Origin: an uncultured Clostridia bacterium
Lineage (GTDB): Bacteria > Bacillota > Clostridia > Monoglobales > Monoglobaceae
Length of the DNA: 64,000 nt
Direction of reading: 5' to 3'
Assembly (NCBI GenBank): GCA_934454115.1
Contig: CAKSFQ010000005.1
Span: 60,976 to 124,975 of the forward strand
How positions within the stretch are numbered: the first letter of the stretch is position 1; each line of letters opens with the position of its first letter. This document shows, piece after piece, positions 47,926 through 57,787 of the stretch. The position numbers and the translations under genes are program-made. Under the pieces are notes generated by a model. The model made no database searches and was not told where the DNA came from. It saw nothing but the letters and a program-made list of their open reading frames with translations.

Positions 47926-49194
47926 TCAAGAAGTGGAAAGAATTTCTTCCGCGTAACGGCGGACAGAGACATCTTTTGTCAGATGTCCGACAAGGTAGTT
48001 GCGGCCGTTTTCGCCCATGCGGAGCAGGGTGTCATCCGCGGCGTGATCCACAAACCAAAGAATCTGCTGCTCGACTGCGTCGTAATCGCCGGGCATGCAG
48101 CAGCGGCCGCACTCGGTTTCCTCAATCAGGCAACGCGCCTCGGAGCCTTCTTCCAAAACGCCGAGGATCGGCTTTCCGGCACTCATAATGCCATAGCATT
48201 TGGAGGGAACACTGACACCCTTAATCCCCTTTGCGTTTACGCACCAGTGGACATCGCCGGCATTTAACGAATAAATCAGATCCGCTTTGTCCTGATAAGG
48301 GATAAACACAACGTTGTCAAGGCGGTGGGCGTCTTTATATTCCAGCAGTTTGTTTAAAACGGAGCCGGCACCGACAAAAGCAAATACAACGCGCCTTCCG
48401 TTCGGCGTTTTTAAGGATTGCGGAATTTTCTCAATTACCTGAATCAGATTCTCCAGGTCGTAATAGAGACCGATGTTTCCGGAGTACATGATGACGAAGG
48501 CATCGGAAAGATCATATCGCTCCTTAAAGGCCGCCACCTTTTTGTGATCGGGCGGCAGCGGATAAATTTCTTTTTCATCGATCCAGTTATTGATCCATGC
48601 ATGTGCAGGGATGCGCTTTTTCGCGAATCGGTTTTCAAGTGTCTGCACCATGTCGCGGCCCACCACAATGACCTTATCCGCATGCTTGCAGCTGAATTTA
48701 TCAAGCAGCATCATGCCCTTTAAAATCATGGAATTTTTCACGTATCCGACTGCCATGGTCTGCTCCGGATTAAAGTCCTGGATGTTATAAATGTACTTGG
48801 CATGTTTCAGCCATTTGCCGCATACACCAAGCAAACCGCCGAGGACAGGCGGTTGCGAGATCGCGTAAACATAGTCCATTTTTCCCACTCGAAGGGTTGC
48901 GCCGATTGCGCCGAAGAAGTAGGAAACAATGTTTTTGATACGGCTTTTTTTGTTGGATTTATCAAATTCCGGCACCCGGATACGAAGCACACGAACGCCG
49001 TTAATGTCCTCAAAATAATATTTTTTAGTTTTATATTTTTCCTCAATGGTGCCAAGATAGCTCGGCACAACACAAATGACCGTTACATGAAAACGGTCGG
49101 AAAGCCCCTCTGCCAGTTCTCTTAAAATCTGACCGGTCGAGGCCGTGTCCGGTATGTAATAGTGCGCATAGATTAACAGATTTTTCTTCCCCAT
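47926..49194 (-). CDS. Glycosyltransferase family 4, WbuB-like
   Basis: 422 residues. NLLIYAHYYIPDTASTGQILRELAEGLSDRFHVTV (4-38) and YVYAISQPPVLGGLLG, YNIQDFNPEQTMAVGY are close to WbuB-type (L-fucosamine or related) transferases. C-terminal domain: FVIMYSGNIGLYYDLENLIQVIEKI (about 228-252) and VHWCVNAKGIKGVSVPSKCYGIMSAGKPILGVLEEGSEA (about 325-363). Second gene of the locus, so it may add the second sugar of the repeat unit. The start is the ATG at 49194 behind GGGGGAGCAACGC. Confidence 0.85.
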   Translation of the reverse strand: MGKKNLLIYAHYYIPDTASTGQILRELAEGLSDRFHVTVICVVPSYLGTIEEKYKTKKYYFEDINGVRVLRIRVPEFDKSNKKSRIKNIVSYFFGAIGATLRVGKMDYVYAISQPPVLGGLLGVCGKWLKHAKYIYNIQDFNPEQTMAVGYVKNSMILKGMMLLDKFSCKHADKVIVVGRDMVQTLENRFAKKRIPAHAWINNWIDEKEIYPLPPDHKKVAAFKERYDLSDAFVIMYSGNIGLYYDLENLIQVIEKIPQSLKTPNGRRVVFAFVGAGSVLNKLLEYKDAHRLDNVVFIPYQDKADLIYSLNAGDVHWCVNAKGIKGVSVPSKCYGIMSAGKPILGVLEEGSEARCLIEETECGRCCMPGDYDAVEQQILWFVDHAADDTLLRMGENGRNYLVGHLTKDVSVRRYAEEILSTS

Positions 49195-49230
49195 TACTGC
49201 GTTGCTCCCCCAAGTGTTTTCAGCGCTGGA

Positions 49231-49953
49231 TCAGCAGGATCCCTCGCCCTTTAATACGGCCGGAATGGTGCGAAACACCATTTTAATATCGGTCCACAGG
49301 CCGCGATCGTCAATGTACTTGTTGTCAAGATACATCCATTCATCAAAATCAATATTGCTTCGGCCGCTGCATTGCCAATAGCAGGTCAGCCCCGGCTTGA
49401 CAGAAAGTCTGCGCATTGCGTAATCATCATATTGCATGACTTCTGCTCCCAAAGGAGGTCTGGGACCCACTACGCTCATCGAACCTTCCAGGATATTGAC
49501 CAGCTGCGGGAGTTCATCAATACTTGTCCGGCGGATAAACCGTCCGACCTTGGTTACCCTTGGGTCGTGTTCCATTTTAAAGGTAGGGCCGTTCATCTCG
49601 TTTTGTTCCAGAAGCTGCGCCTTCATTTTGTCGGCATCGACAGACATGGAGCGAAATTTGTGCATTACAAAAAATTTACCGTTTTTCCCGACTCTGGTCT
49701 GTGAGTAAAAGACCGGGCCGCCGTCCTCAAGCTTAATGGCAATCGCGACAAGTAAAAACAACCAGGACAAAAAGACCAGCGCTATGCATGAACATGCGAT
49801 GTCGAACACTCTTTTTACACAGTCATATAACGGTTTTTGCGGGATGTCCGGATCCTTTTCAAATTTAGTGGCGATATGTCCCCATTCCAGAGGATATTTT
49901 TGTTCGATTGGAAGAGCAACCGTTTCGTTTTCTGCAATTTTGGTACTCTCCAT
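49231..49953 (-). CDS. Initiating polyprenyl-phosphate sugar-1-phosphate transferase
   Basis: 240 residues, first gene of the polysaccharide locus. One membrane segment (about 47-73, RVFDIACSCIALVFLSWLFLLVAIAIKLED), then the catalytic domain of the bacterial sugar transferase family: VFYSQTRVGKNGKFFVMHKFRSM (about 81-103), RFIRRTSIDELPQLVNIL (about 137-154), SVVGPRPPLGAEV and KPGLTCYWQCSGRS. This is the short, monotopic (PglC/WbaP-C-terminal) form. It loads the first sugar phosphate onto undecaprenyl phosphate. GGGAGG precedes the ATG. Confidence 0.93.
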   Translation of the reverse strand: MESTKIAENETVALPIEQKYPLEWGHIATKFEKDPDIPQKPLYDCVKRVFDIACSCIALVFLSWLFLLVAIAIKLEDGGPVFYSQTRVGKNGKFFVMHKFRSMSVDADKMKAQLLEQNEMNGPTFKMEHDPRVTKVGRFIRRTSIDELPQLVNILEGSMSVVGPRPPLGAEVMQYDDYAMRRLSVKPGLTCYWQCSGRSNIDFDEWMYLDNKYIDDRGLWTDIKMVFRTIPAVLKGEGSC

Positions 49954-50034
49954 TGACTTCCCCTCCCGTTCCCGGATTCATCCGTTCCTATTATCGATAT
50001 CATTTATAGTAATCTATAAAGAGTCAGCTCTTAT

Positions 50035-50063
50035 ATCATAACATATTGCATATGGATTTTCAA
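50035..50063 (-). promoter_or_regulatory. Promoter of the polysaccharide locus
   Basis: Minus strand TTGAAA, 17-base spacer, TATGAT, about 80 bases before the first ATG. The only strong promoter found upstream of the 23-kb leftward run. Confidence 0.65.
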
Positions 50064-50164
50064 CATTTTTTTTCAATTTTTCATAAAAGTTGCAAAAATG
50101 CAAAATGAATGTTACGCCAAGAGGAGAAAAATGGTGAAAACGGCAAAAGGCACAAAGCCGGCGC

Positions 50165-50193
50165 TTGACTTTCCCGGAGGAATGTGATTAGAT
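50165..50193 (+). promoter_or_regulatory. Possible dusB promoter
   Basis: TTGACT, 17-base spacer, TTAGAT; repeat copy C would lie in the 5' leader of this transcript. Confidence 0.45.
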
Positions 50194-50206
50194 AGAAACA
50201 GGATAG

Positions 50207-50261
50207 CCTGATGTTAGCAATCAAAGTTCGATTTCGGCGGACTTAGATTACTAACATCAGG
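50207..50261. repeat. Inverted-repeat element, copy C (minimal form)
   Basis: 24-base arms (50207-50230, CCTGATGTTAGCAATCAAAG and onward; 50238-50261) pair at 21 positions across 7 bases. It consists of little more than the termini of copies A and B (AACATCAGGTTA). In RNA it would form a strong hairpin without a U-tract. Confidence 0.75.
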
Positions 50262-50306
50262 TTACAGAGCCCGGACAGAGATAGAATATAGGGCAAGGAG
50301 ATTTTT

Positions 50307-51308
50307 ATGAAAATCGGAACAGTTCATTTAAGCGGCAATGTTTTTTTGGCGCCGATGGCCGGCGTTACGGATCGGGCTTTTCGCGAGATTACAAAACCGT
50401 TTGGCGCGGCGCTGATGTATACGGAGATGGCCTCCGGCAAGGGGCTGCATTATAACAGCACCCGTACCGGGGCGTTGCTTACGGTGTCGGAAGAGGAAAA
50501 ACCGGTTGCGGCGCAAATCTTTGGGCATGACCCGGAAATTATGGGTGGTATTGCGGCCGCCGCACTGGAGAGCGGCGCTTGTATGCTGGATATCAATATG
50601 GGATGTCCCGCACCGAAAATCGTGAATAACGGGGACGGGTGCGCCATGATGAAATCGCCGAAGCTTGCCGGAGCGGTTATCCGTGCGGTCTGCCGCAGCG
50701 TTGCGGCGCCGGTCACGGTCAAGATTCGTGCCGGGTGGGACGATGCAAATAAAAATGCGGTGGAGATGGCAAAAATCGCGGAGGATAGCGGCGCAGCCGC
50801 GATTACGGTGCACGGCCGTACCCGTGCGGCGTTTTACAGCGGAAGGGCGGATTGGAATATTATTCGTGAGGTGAAGGATGCGGTCTCCGTTCCGGTGATC
50901 GGAAACGGGGATATTACCGATGGAAAATCCGCAAAAAAAATGCTTTTCGAAACCGGTTGCGACGGGATTATGGTTGGCCGTGCGGCGCAGGGAAATCCGT
51001 GGATTTTTCGGCAGATTCTGCACTATTTTAAAACCGGGGAGGAAATGGAGGCGCCGCCGCTTTCCGAGCGGATTTTCACGGCAAAGCGCCATTTGCGGCT
51101 TTTGGTTTTATATAAAGGAGAGCATCGCGGCGTTCAGGAGGCGCGCAAGCATATGTCCTGGTATTTAAAGGGAGTTTGCGGTGCGGCGCCGCTTCGGGAT
51201 CAAATCAACAAAGCGTGCAGCGAAGCGGAGATGCGGGCGATCCTGTCCGCACTGCCATGCGGCGGCGAACGACAGAAAGAATTGACGAAAAAGGGCTTGA
51301 CTTTTTAG
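50307..51308 (+). CDS. dusB: tRNA-dihydrouridine synthase
   Basis: 333 residues. FMN-dependent enzyme that reduces uridines in the tRNA D-loop. GNVFLAPMAGVTDRAFREI (10-28), the catalytic Cys in DINMGCPAPKIVNNGDGCAMM (about 94-114), VTVKIRAGWDDANKN and GNGDITDGKSAKKMLFETGCDGIMVGRAAQGNPWIF (about 197-232) are all present. ATG preceded by AAGGAG. Monocistronic as far as can be seen; rny follows after a hairpin. Confidence 0.95.
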   Translation: MKIGTVHLSGNVFLAPMAGVTDRAFREITKPFGAALMYTEMASGKGLHYNSTRTGALLTVSEEEKPVAAQIFGHDPEIMGGIAAAALESGACMLDINMGCPAPKIVNNGDGCAMMKSPKLAGAVIRAVCRSVAAPVTVKIRAGWDDANKNAVEMAKIAEDSGAAAITVHGRTRAAFYSGRADWNIIREVKDAVSVPVIGNGDITDGKSAKKMLFETGCDGIMVGRAAQGNPWIFRQILHYFKTGEEMEAPPLSERIFTAKRHLRLLVLYKGEHRGVQEARKHMSWYLKGVCGAAPLRDQINKACSEAEMRAILSALPCGGERQKELTKKGLTF

Positions 51309-51409
51309 CGGATAGCGTGTAAAATAAAAAGCGGACTTCTGTAAAAATTTATGCTTTACGCTTTGATTTGTCTTATACGATGTATTTTGTTCCGAAAACA
51401 TTGTCATAG

Positions 51410-51437
51410 GGCACCCATTTTTGGGTGCTACTTTTCC
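51410..51437 (+). terminator. Hairpin with T-tract before rny
   Basis: GCACCC, ATTTTT loop, GGGTGC, then TACTTTT. Terminates dusB or acts as an attenuator in the rny leader. Confidence 0.65.
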
Positions 51438-51447
51438 AATTTAGGGG

Positions 51448-53028
51448 GTGTTAGTAATAGACACAATGAGTATTATTATCATTGCTGTTCTTGCCGTAGT
51501 TGCCGTAATCGGTACATTTGCCGGGTTTAAATACGGATATTCCTACCGCAAAAAATTTGCAGAGCTGAAAATCGGAAGCGCCGAGGAGGAAGCAAAGCGG
51601 ATTGTCAATGCAGCAATGAATCAGTCGGAAAAAGACGCAGAAAATATCAAAAAAGAAAAGCTGTTAGAAGCAAAAGAGGAAATACATAAATTAAGAAGTG
51701 AATTAGACAAGGAAATCAAAGATCGCCGTAATGACCTTCAGCGTCAGGAGAGAAGAGTACAGCAGAAAGAAGATACCATTGATAAAAAGACGCAGATGCT
51801 GGAAAATAAGGAAGAACAAATCCAGCGCAAATCCAACGAAATTGAAGAACTTCAGGCAGAGGTGAGTCGTGTAAAGGGCTTGCAGCTGGCACAGCTGGAA
51901 AAGATTTCGGAGCTTAGCGTCTCCCAGGCAAAGGAATATTTGCTCAAACAGGTAGAGGAGGATATTACCCACGAAAAGGCGGTTCTGATTAAAAATGTGG
52001 AGGCGCAGGCCAAGGAAGAATCCGAGGAGCGTGCAAGAAAGATTATCACCGGGGCCATTCAGCGCTGTGCAGTGGATCAGGTAACCGAAACGACCGTTTC
52101 GGTCGTTTCCCTTCCCAATGATGAGATGAAGGGACGTATCATTGGCCGCGAGGGCAGGAATATTCGCACCATTGAAACGCTGACAGGGGTAGATCTTATC
52201 ATTGATGATACCCCGGAGGCAGTCATTCTTTCCGGGTTTGACCCGGTGCGGCGTGAGATTGCCCGCCGCTCTTTGGAGAAGCTGATTGTAGACGGACGGA
52301 TTCACCCCGGCCGGATCGAAGAAATGGTAGAAAAGTCCACCAAAGAAGTAGATCATATCATCAAGCAGGAGGGTGAGCGTGCCGCGTTTGAAACACATGT
52401 ACACGGCTTGCACCCGGAGCTGCTTCGCCTGCTTGGCCGATTGAAGTATCGGACCAGCTATGGGCAGAACGTGTTGCAGCATTCTATCGAGGTATCGCAC
52501 CTTGCCGGTCTGATGGCCGGTGAACTCGGCGCGGATGAGGCGCTTGCAAAGCGTGCCGGCCTGCTCCATGATATCGGCAAGGCGATTGACCATGAGGTAG
52601 AGGGTTCTCATGTGACAATCGGTGGCGATATTGCGAAAAAATACAAGGAAAATGAGAAAGTGGTACATGCCATTTTGGCGCACCACGGCGATATCGAACC
52701 GAAAACGATCGAGGCTTGTCTGGTACAGGCTGCAGACGGAATTTCCGCGGCACGCCCCGGCGCCCGCCGCGAGAATCTGGAATCGTATATCAAACGTTTG
52801 GAGCAGCTGGAGGAAATCGCAAATTCCTTTAAGGGCGTGGAACGTTCGTATGCAATCCAGGCCGGCCGTGAGGTTCGCATCATGGTAAAATCGGATGCTG
52901 TCAACGATGACGAGACCATCTTGATGGCAAAGGAAATGGCAAAGCAGATCGAAGCCAGCATGGAATATCCCGGACAGATTAAAGTTAATGTTATCCGGGA
53001 AATGCGTGCCATTGAGTATGCAAAATAA
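51448..53028 (+). CDS. rny: Ribonuclease Y
   Basis: 526 residues, family length. Membrane-anchored endoribonuclease that starts mRNA decay. One N-terminal helix ([22 protein letters not shown]), a long charged coiled coil (about 35-165), a KH RNA-binding domain (about 215-280, [25 protein letters not shown]) and an HD domain with [17 protein letters not shown] and [17 protein letters not shown] (about 350-385). The start is uncertain: GTG 51448 overlaps the GGGGG that would be the ribosome binding site, whereas ATG 51466 lies rather far (17 bases) behind it. Confidence 0.96.
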   Translation: MLVIDTMSIIIIAVLAVVAVIGTFAGFKYGYSYRKKFAELKIGSAEEEAKRIVNAAMNQSEKDAENIKKEKLLEAKEEIHKLRSELDKEIKDRRNDLQRQERRVQQKEDTIDKKTQMLENKEEQIQRKSNEIEELQAEVSRVKGLQLAQLEKISELSVSQAKEYLLKQVEEDITHEKAVLIKNVEAQAKEESEERARKIITGAIQRCAVDQVTETTVSVVSLPNDEMKGRIIGREGRNIRTIETLTGVDLIIDDTPEAVILSGFDPVRREIARRSLEKLIVDGRIHPGRIEEMVEKSTKEVDHIIKQEGERAAFETHVHGLHPELLRLLGRLKYRTSYGQNVLQHSIEVSHLAGLMAGELGADEALAKRAGLLHDIGKAIDHEVEGSHVTIGGDIAKKYKENEKVVHAILAHHGDIEPKTIEACLVQAADGISAARPGARRENLESYIKRLEQLEEIANSFKGVERSYAIQAGREVRIMVKSDAVNDDETILMAKEMAKQIEASMEYPGQIKVNVIREMRAIEYAK

Positions 53029-53040
53029 ACTGTACATCAA

Positions 53041-53073
53041 AATAGGGTGGGAAAATTTTCCCATCCTATTTTT
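53041..53073 (+). terminator. Terminator after rny
   Basis: AATAGGGTGGGAAAA pairs with TTTTCCCATCCTATT, then TTT. An A-run on the other side lets it also serve the convergent truA. Confidence 0.9.
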
Positions 53074-53124
53074 GCATTTTTCTTCAAAGGTTTGTGGCTT
53101 TATGACTTTCTTTTGATTGCTTTT

Positions 53125-53874
53125 TCACCTTTCTTCTTCATATTCCACCTGCATCAGCATCAGTCCTTCAGCCGGCATGGTTTCGCCGGCCATTGTGCGG
53201 TTGCGACACCGGAGCAGCGCCGTCATGCTTTCCGGACGGCGCTTTCCGGCGCCCACCTCACAAAGCGTGCCAACCAAAATCCGTACCATGTGATGCAAAA
53301 AGCCGCTGCCGCAGACCAAAAACCGAAGCTCGTTTTCATGTTCTTCGATTTCCAGCCGATAAAGGGTGCGTACCGTCGATTTTTTCATTCTTTTATTGGC
53401 GCAAAAACTGTAAAAGTCATGGCGGCCGAGGAGCAGCTTTGCGGCCTTTCGCATCGCAGCTACGTCTAAGGAATCCGGATAGCTTGCCATGTAACGGCGG
53501 TCAAAAACCATGGGGATGGCGCCGATTCTTAAGCGGTATTGATAAGTCTTGCGTATTGAGTTGAGACGGCTGTGAAACCGCAGCGGCACCTCGCGGATTT
53601 GGATTACGCCGATATCCTCCGGCAGATACTGATTCAAATAACGTATGACTGCATCGGGCTCCGGCTCGGTGGAAAGATAAAAGTTTGCCACCTGTCCTGC
53701 TGCATGCGTACCGGCATCGGTGCGGCCGGAACCGATAACCTCAACCTGCGTGCCGTCCAAGCGTGACAGCACTGCCTCCAGTTTTCCCTGGATGGTGTCG
53801 GCTGCATTGCCCTGCCGCTGCCAGCCGTGGTAACGGGTGCCCTCATACTGCACAAGGATTTTGTAGTTTTTCAT
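53125..53874 (-). CDS. truA: tRNA pseudouridine synthase A
   Basis: 249 residues from the ATG at 53874, behind GGAGGTTAAA; the frame is open a further 46 codons but without support. Forms pseudouridine at positions 38-40 of tRNA anticodon arms. Catalytic Asp53 in VIGSGRTDAGTHAAGQV (47-63); YEGTRYHGWQRQGN near the start and FLHHMVRILVGTLCEVGAGKR near the C-terminus are conserved in TruA. Confidence 0.95.
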   Translation of the reverse strand: MKNYKILVQYEGTRYHGWQRQGNAADTIQGKLEAVLSRLDGTQVEVIGSGRTDAGTHAAGQVANFYLSTEPEPDAVIRYLNQYLPEDIGVIQIREVPLRFHSRLNSIRKTYQYRLRIGAIPMVFDRRYMASYPDSLDVAAMRKAAKLLLGRHDFYSFCANKRMKKSTVRTLYRLEIEEHENELRFLVCGSGFLHHMVRILVGTLCEVGAGKRRPESMTALLRCRNRTMAGETMPAEGLMLMQVEYEEER

Positions 53875-54039
53875 TTTAACCTCCGTTCCGCCGCCCCGCG
53901 TCGGCATAAATCGTAATAATATTTTCTGATATTCGTTATCCGCAGGGTAGGGCGTGACAAGAGATAAAACGCCCATATGGGTTTTGGTGTGTATGTGAAG
54001 AAGCGTTTGCACGGCAGACGTAAAAATTTTTCGTACTGC

Positions 54040-54384
54040 CTAGGCCATGCAATGCCGAAACAAATCTATGATATAGTTTTGGTATTCTGCCGGGGTCATC
54101 ACATGCAAAAAATCATACTCGTTCTCCAGCTTCTGCAAAATCTCCATCGTTTCGTCTTTAGAACCAAGGTCGATCACAATCAATTCTTCGCGCACATCCT
54201 CTAAGGCCAGTGAACGCACCATACCCTCCACCGAGTCCTCACAGTCTTTGACCCCGATCACACGATGGACGCAGGCCGGCCAGAGTCCGCATTTGGCACG
54301 GGAGGAGAACAACCCCTTTGCAAGCAGCTGCAGCATCCCGTAAACCGCAAAAAATGATAAAATAACAAGAAATGCAACACCCAT
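54040..54384 (-). CDS. Small membrane-anchored protein with a glycosyltransferase-like segment
   Basis: 114 residues. N-terminal membrane helix (MGVAFLVILSFFAVYGMLQLLA), then VHRVIGVKDCEDSVEGMVRSLAL and ELIVIDLGSKDETMEILQKLENEYDFLHVM. The last segment resembles the first strands of a GT2 domain (VIDxGSxDxT), but the rest of such an enzyme is absent, so it cannot be a working glycosyltransferase. Function unknown. No strong ribosome binding site at the ATG (AAATAAGGAGCGTGGGACTTT, spacing long). Confidence 0.6.
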   Translation of the reverse strand: MGVAFLVILSFFAVYGMLQLLAKGLFSSRAKCGLWPACVHRVIGVKDCEDSVEGMVRSLALEDVREELIVIDLGSKDETMEILQKLENEYDFLHVMTPAEYQNYIIDLFRHCMA

Positions 54385-54830
54385 AAAGTCCCACGCTCCT
54401 TATTTTAAAATCTATCATTACCTTATGCAAAAGGTGCGGTATGGTGCGTGTCTTTGCGGACAAAGCGCAGGACATGCGATGTGGCTTTCGTTACCCGGGC
54501 TTGCGCAGGGAGGCGGTCGCCGCAGCGTATCGGAGCGGCGTTGCCTCGACCGCCATCGATATAATCGGCCACAAGTCCATGAACAAAGGAAGAAGCCGTA
54601 TCTGAAAAATGACTTGTCAGACTGTCCGGAATCGGATTGCAGCCGCAAAGTCCGTACAAAAAAGACATAGATAAGGTAGAAGTATGGGGTTGCGTTTCAT
54701 AATGAATCACCTTGCGGATAAAAATTACCACATGTAGTATATCATAAACAAAGCCGGAACGGTGAAATGGTTTAAAAATGTCAGAAAAATCAGAGAGAAT
54801 ACAGAGGAACCGTCCGATTTTGCGATGGTT
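54385..54830. other. Stretch with no convincing gene
   Basis: 446 bases. A minus-strand frame 54423-54731 codes 102 residues including a hydrophobic LSMSFLYGLCGCNPIPD segment and SSFVHGLVADYIDGG, which might be a small secreted protein, but it has no ribosome binding site and no recognisable domain. I leave it uncalled. Confidence 0.4.
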
Positions 54831-55739
54831 TTATGATTCTGCCTTTGTCTGTGATTGCCCGCGCTGCAGCAAGAGCCGCTCCAGTTCCTTTGCCGCGATG
54901 CTGAGACTGTGGTCTCTGCGTTGAATCAGGCAGATGTGACGATCGGGAATATGCTCTTTTAGGTCAATGATGCTGACGCCGCTGCTGTTATGCAAAAAGC
55001 GCACGGGAACAAAGCCGATGCCGAGATCCGACTGGATCATCGGCAGAATCTGATCCGCGGTTGCGGCCGCGATGTCCGGCGTAAACGGAACTCCGTTTGC
55101 TGCAAAAAAGTCGGAATAAAACTCGTAGGTTTTGGTGTGGGAGCCCAGCGAGATCAGCGGATAGTCCGATAGCTCTTTGAGACTGACCTTGCGGCCGGTC
55201 AGCTGCGAAAAGGCTTTGGAACAGGCTGCTACCTCGCGGATGGGACATATTTTGGTTTCGGAAAGGTTTGGGGATTTGACGGTCGGTGTGGTAACCAGCG
55301 CCAAATCTACCATGCCGCCGGAGAGCGCCGCGATTGCCTGTGGGGTAGAGTGGTTGGTGATATGAATATGGACGCCGGGGTAGAGCGTGCGGTAGGTCTT
55401 GAGCACCGGCAGCAAAAGCCCGTGCAGTGCGACCTCGCTCGCGCCAATGGAGATCATGCCGCTATGCAGCGTTTTTTGCAGCGAAAGCTCCTCCTCGGCG
55501 GATTGGATTTGGTCAAAGGCAATTTTTACATGGTCATAAAGCTTTTTGCCCTCCGGCGTCAGCGTGACGCCGCGGTTACTCCGTACAAACAGTGTGCAGC
55601 CCAGTGCGCTTTCCAGCAATTTAATGGTGCGCGTGATGTTGGGCTGATTGCTGAGCAAAACCTTGGAGGCCTGCGTAATCTTTTTGTATTTTGCAACATA
55701 ATAAAATACCCGGTAGTAATCATAGCTGATGTTCATCAT
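54831..55739 (-). CDS. LysR family transcriptional regulator
   Basis: 302 residues. N-terminal winged helix-turn-helix (about 5-65: YYRVFYYVAKYKKITQASKVLLSNQPNITRTIKLLESALGCTLFVRSNRGVTLTPEG) and a periplasmic-binding-fold effector domain (about 92-295, ISIGASEVALHGLLLPVLKTYRTLYPGVHI). Divergent from pckA with 251 bases between starts, which suggests control of pckA, itself, or both. The effector is unknown. Confidence 0.92.
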   Translation of the reverse strand: MMNISYDYYRVFYYVAKYKKITQASKVLLSNQPNITRTIKLLESALGCTLFVRSNRGVTLTPEGKKLYDHVKIAFDQIQSAEEELSLQKTLHSGMISIGASEVALHGLLLPVLKTYRTLYPGVHIHITNHSTPQAIAALSGGMVDLALVTTPTVKSPNLSETKICPIREVAACSKAFSQLTGRKVSLKELSDYPLISLGSHTKTYEFYSDFFAANGVPFTPDIAAATADQILPMIQSDLGIGFVPVRFLHNSSGVSIIDLKEHIPDRHICLIQRRDHSLSIAAKELERLLLQRGQSQTKAES

Positions 55740-55776
55740 ATAAAACGCTCCTTAATACCAAAATGATATGATGGCA

Positions 55777-55798
55777 ATATAAAATATAGATTTTACAT
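55777..55798. promoter_or_regulatory. Possible LysR operator
   Basis: ATATAAAAT and ATTTTACAT are near-perfect inverted arms around ATAG, containing a T-N11-A type core. Placed between the divergent lysR-type gene and pckA. Confidence 0.4.
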
Positions 55799-55913
55799 AT
55801 GCTTGCAGAAATATTATAATGATAAGGATGAAAAAAGTCAAGCGTATGCTTTTTTTGTAGAGAATGACAAAAATCCTGAGACAGTTCCATAGGAAAAACT
55901 ATGAGGAAAGCTA

Positions 55914-55942
55914 TTGCTTTTTTGAAGAAATTCGATTATAAT
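55914..55942 (+). promoter_or_regulatory. Promoter of pckA
   Basis: TTGCTT, 17-base spacer, TATAAT, 49 bases before the ATG. Confidence 0.65.
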
Positions 55943-55990
55943 AAAAAATAGGTACGATTTTAAGAAAAGAGAAAAAGAGAGGTAGAAAAA

Positions 55991-57595
55991 ATGGCTGAAA
56001 TCAATTTGAGCAAGTACGGGATTTGCGGAACGACAGAAATCGTGTATAATCCTTCCTATGACGTATTGTTCGAGGAAGAGACCAAACCGACGCTGGAGGG
56101 CTATGAAAAGGGTCAGGTCAGCGAACTGGGTGCGGTAAATGTCATGACGGGTGTATACACCGGCCGCTCTCCGAAAGATAAGTTTATTGTTATGGATGAA
56201 AATTCCAAGGATACGGTTTGGTGGACGTCGGACGAATATAAAAACGACAACCACCCGGCATCGGAGGAAGCGTGGAAAGCGGTTAAGGACATCGCAATCA
56301 AAGAGTTGTCCAATAAGAGACTGTTTGTGGTAGACGCATTCTGCGGTACCAACAAGGATACCCGTATGGCAATCCGTTTCATTGTTGAGGTTGCTTGGCA
56401 GGCGCACTTTGTCACCAACATGTTCATTAAGCCGACGGCAGAAGAATTGGAAAACTTTGAACCGGACTTTTTGGTATACAACGCATCTAAGGCAAAGGTA
56501 GAAAATTATAAAGAACTCGGCCTGAACTCTGAGACGGCGGTAATGTTCAACATCACCAGCCGTGAGCAGGTTATCGTAAACACCTGGTACGGCGGCGAGA
56601 TGAAGAAGGGTATGTTCTCGATGATGAACTATTACCTGCCGCTGCGTGGTATCGCGTCTATGCACTGCTCGGCCAACACGGATAAGAACGGCGAAAATAC
56701 TGCAATCTTCTTCGGCCTTTCCGGTACCGGTAAGACCACCCTTTCGACCGACCCGAAGCGTCTTTTGATCGGTGATGATGAGCACGGCTGGGACGACAAC
56801 GGCGTATTCAACTTTGAGGGCGGCTGCTATGCAAAGGTTATCAACCTGGATAAAGAATCCGAGCCGGATATTTATAACGCAATCCGCCGTGACGCTCTTT
56901 TAGAGAACGTTACCGTGGATGAGGACGGCAAGATCGACTTTGACGATAAGAGCGTAACCGAGAACACCCGTGTTTCTTATCCGATCGATCATATCGAAAA
57001 TATCGTCCGTCCCGTATCTGCTGCACCGGACGCGAAGAACGTGATTTTCCTGTCCGCAGATGCATTTGGCGTGCTGCCGCCGGTTTCGATCCTGACGCCG
57101 GAACAGACCCAGTATTACTTCCTGTCCGGTTTTACCGCAAAGCTGGCAGGTACCGAGCGTGGCATCACCGAGCCGACGCCGACCTTCTCCGCATGCTTCG
57201 GTCAGGCGTTTTTGGAGCTGCATCCGACCAGATATGCAGAAGAGCTGGTAAAGAAGATGGAAAAGAGCGGCGCAAAGGCTTACCTGGTGAACACCGGTTG
57301 GAACGGCACCGGCAAGCGTATTTCGATTCGTGATACCCGCGGTATCATTGACGCGATTTTAAACGGCGATATTTTAAATGCGCCGACCAAGAAGATTCCG
57401 TTCTTTGATTTTGAAGTTCCGACTGAGCTGCCGGGTGTGGATTCCGGTATCCTGGATCCGCGCGACACCTACGAAGATGTTGCACAGTGGGAAGAAAAAG
57501 CAAAGGACCTGGCAGGCAGATTCATCAAGAACTTTGCAAAATACGAAGGAAATGCAGCCGGCAAGGCGCTGGTATCGGCAGGCCCTCAGAAATAA
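55991..57595 (+). CDS. pckA: Phosphoenolpyruvate carboxykinase (ATP)
   Basis: 534 residues, full length. Interconverts oxaloacetate + ATP with PEP + CO2 + ADP; in anaerobes it often runs toward oxaloacetate. [11 protein letters not shown] (55-65), [21 protein letters not shown] (about 194-214), the kinase P-loop [13 protein letters not shown] (about 240-252), LIGDDEHGW and the C-terminal [17 protein letters not shown] are diagnostic of the ATP-type enzyme. AGAGGTAG precedes the ATG; own promoter and a strong terminator. Confidence 0.97.
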   Translation: MAEINLSKYGICGTTEIVYNPSYDVLFEEETKPTLEGYEKGQVSELGAVNVMTGVYTGRSPKDKFIVMDENSKDTVWWTSDEYKNDNHPASEEAWKAVKDIAIKELSNKRLFVVDAFCGTNKDTRMAIRFIVEVAWQAHFVTNMFIKPTAEELENFEPDFLVYNASKAKVENYKELGLNSETAVMFNITSREQVIVNTWYGGEMKKGMFSMMNYYLPLRGIASMHCSANTDKNGENTAIFFGLSGTGKTTLSTDPKRLLIGDDEHGWDDNGVFNFEGGCYAKVINLDKESEPDIYNAIRRDALLENVTVDEDGKIDFDDKSVTENTRVSYPIDHIENIVRPVSAAPDAKNVIFLSADAFGVLPPVSILTPEQTQYYFLSGFTAKLAGTERGITEPTPTFSACFGQAFLELHPTRYAEELVKKMEKSGAKAYLVNTGWNGTGKRISIRDTRGIIDAILNGDILNAPTKKIPFFDFEVPTELPGVDSGILDPRDTYEDVAQWEEKAKDLAGRFIKNFAKYEGNAAGKALVSAGPQK

Positions 57596-57610
57596 GTTGT
57601 GTAAATTTGG

Positions 57611-57640
57611 TGCCCCGCAAGTTTTGCGGGGCATTTTTTT
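57611..57640 (+). terminator. Terminator after pckA
   Basis: GCCCCGCAA, GTT loop, TTGCGGGGC, ATTTTTTT. Confidence 0.92.
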
Positions 57641-57670
57641 GTGACGGCACAAATATTTTTCATTTCCTTA

Positions 57671-57699
57671 TTGCCCGGATGGAAAGGATATGGTATACT
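57671..57699 (+). promoter_or_regulatory. Promoter of the uptake operon
   Basis: TTGCCC, 17-base spacer, TATACT, about 88 bases before the ATG. The leader holds AAATCG...CGATTT pairing near the start codon but is too short to be a known cobalamin riboswitch. Confidence 0.65.
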
Positions 57700-57787
57700 G
57701 TTGTCAGAAAAATAGGGGCCGAGCACGGTAACCGATCTTTAAAATCGAGATTTGGGGTACACGATTTCGGACGGAGTGGTGATTAAA

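Larger units (their letters stand above)
49954..50306. other. Divergent control region between the polysaccharide locus and dusB
   Basis: 353 bases holding the leftward locus promoter (50035-50063), the rightward dusB promoter (50165-50193) and repeat copy C (50207-50261). No gene. The long 5' leader of the locus (about 75 bases) has no terminator or JUMPstart-like element I can see. Confidence 0.65.

Noticed and set aside
50207-50261. Repeat copy C as the terminator of an upstream gene
   Set aside because: No U-tract follows, and no rightward gene lies upstream; its ends match copies A and B.
51703-53064. Long open frame (453 codons) antisense to rny
   Set aside because: It mirrors the codon pattern of a well-conserved gene, has no ribosome binding site and no recognisable domain. 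Similar antisense frames opposite glgA, pgk, gpmI, pckA and gmd were dropped for the same reason.
54423-54731. 102-residue minus-strand frame
   Set aside because: No ribosome binding site, no known motif, unusual composition; left as uncalled sequence.
57700-57787. Cobalamin riboswitch before the SLH protein gene
   Set aside because: The leader is under 90 bases and lacks the B12-box consensus; known AdoCbl riboswitches are about 200 bases.
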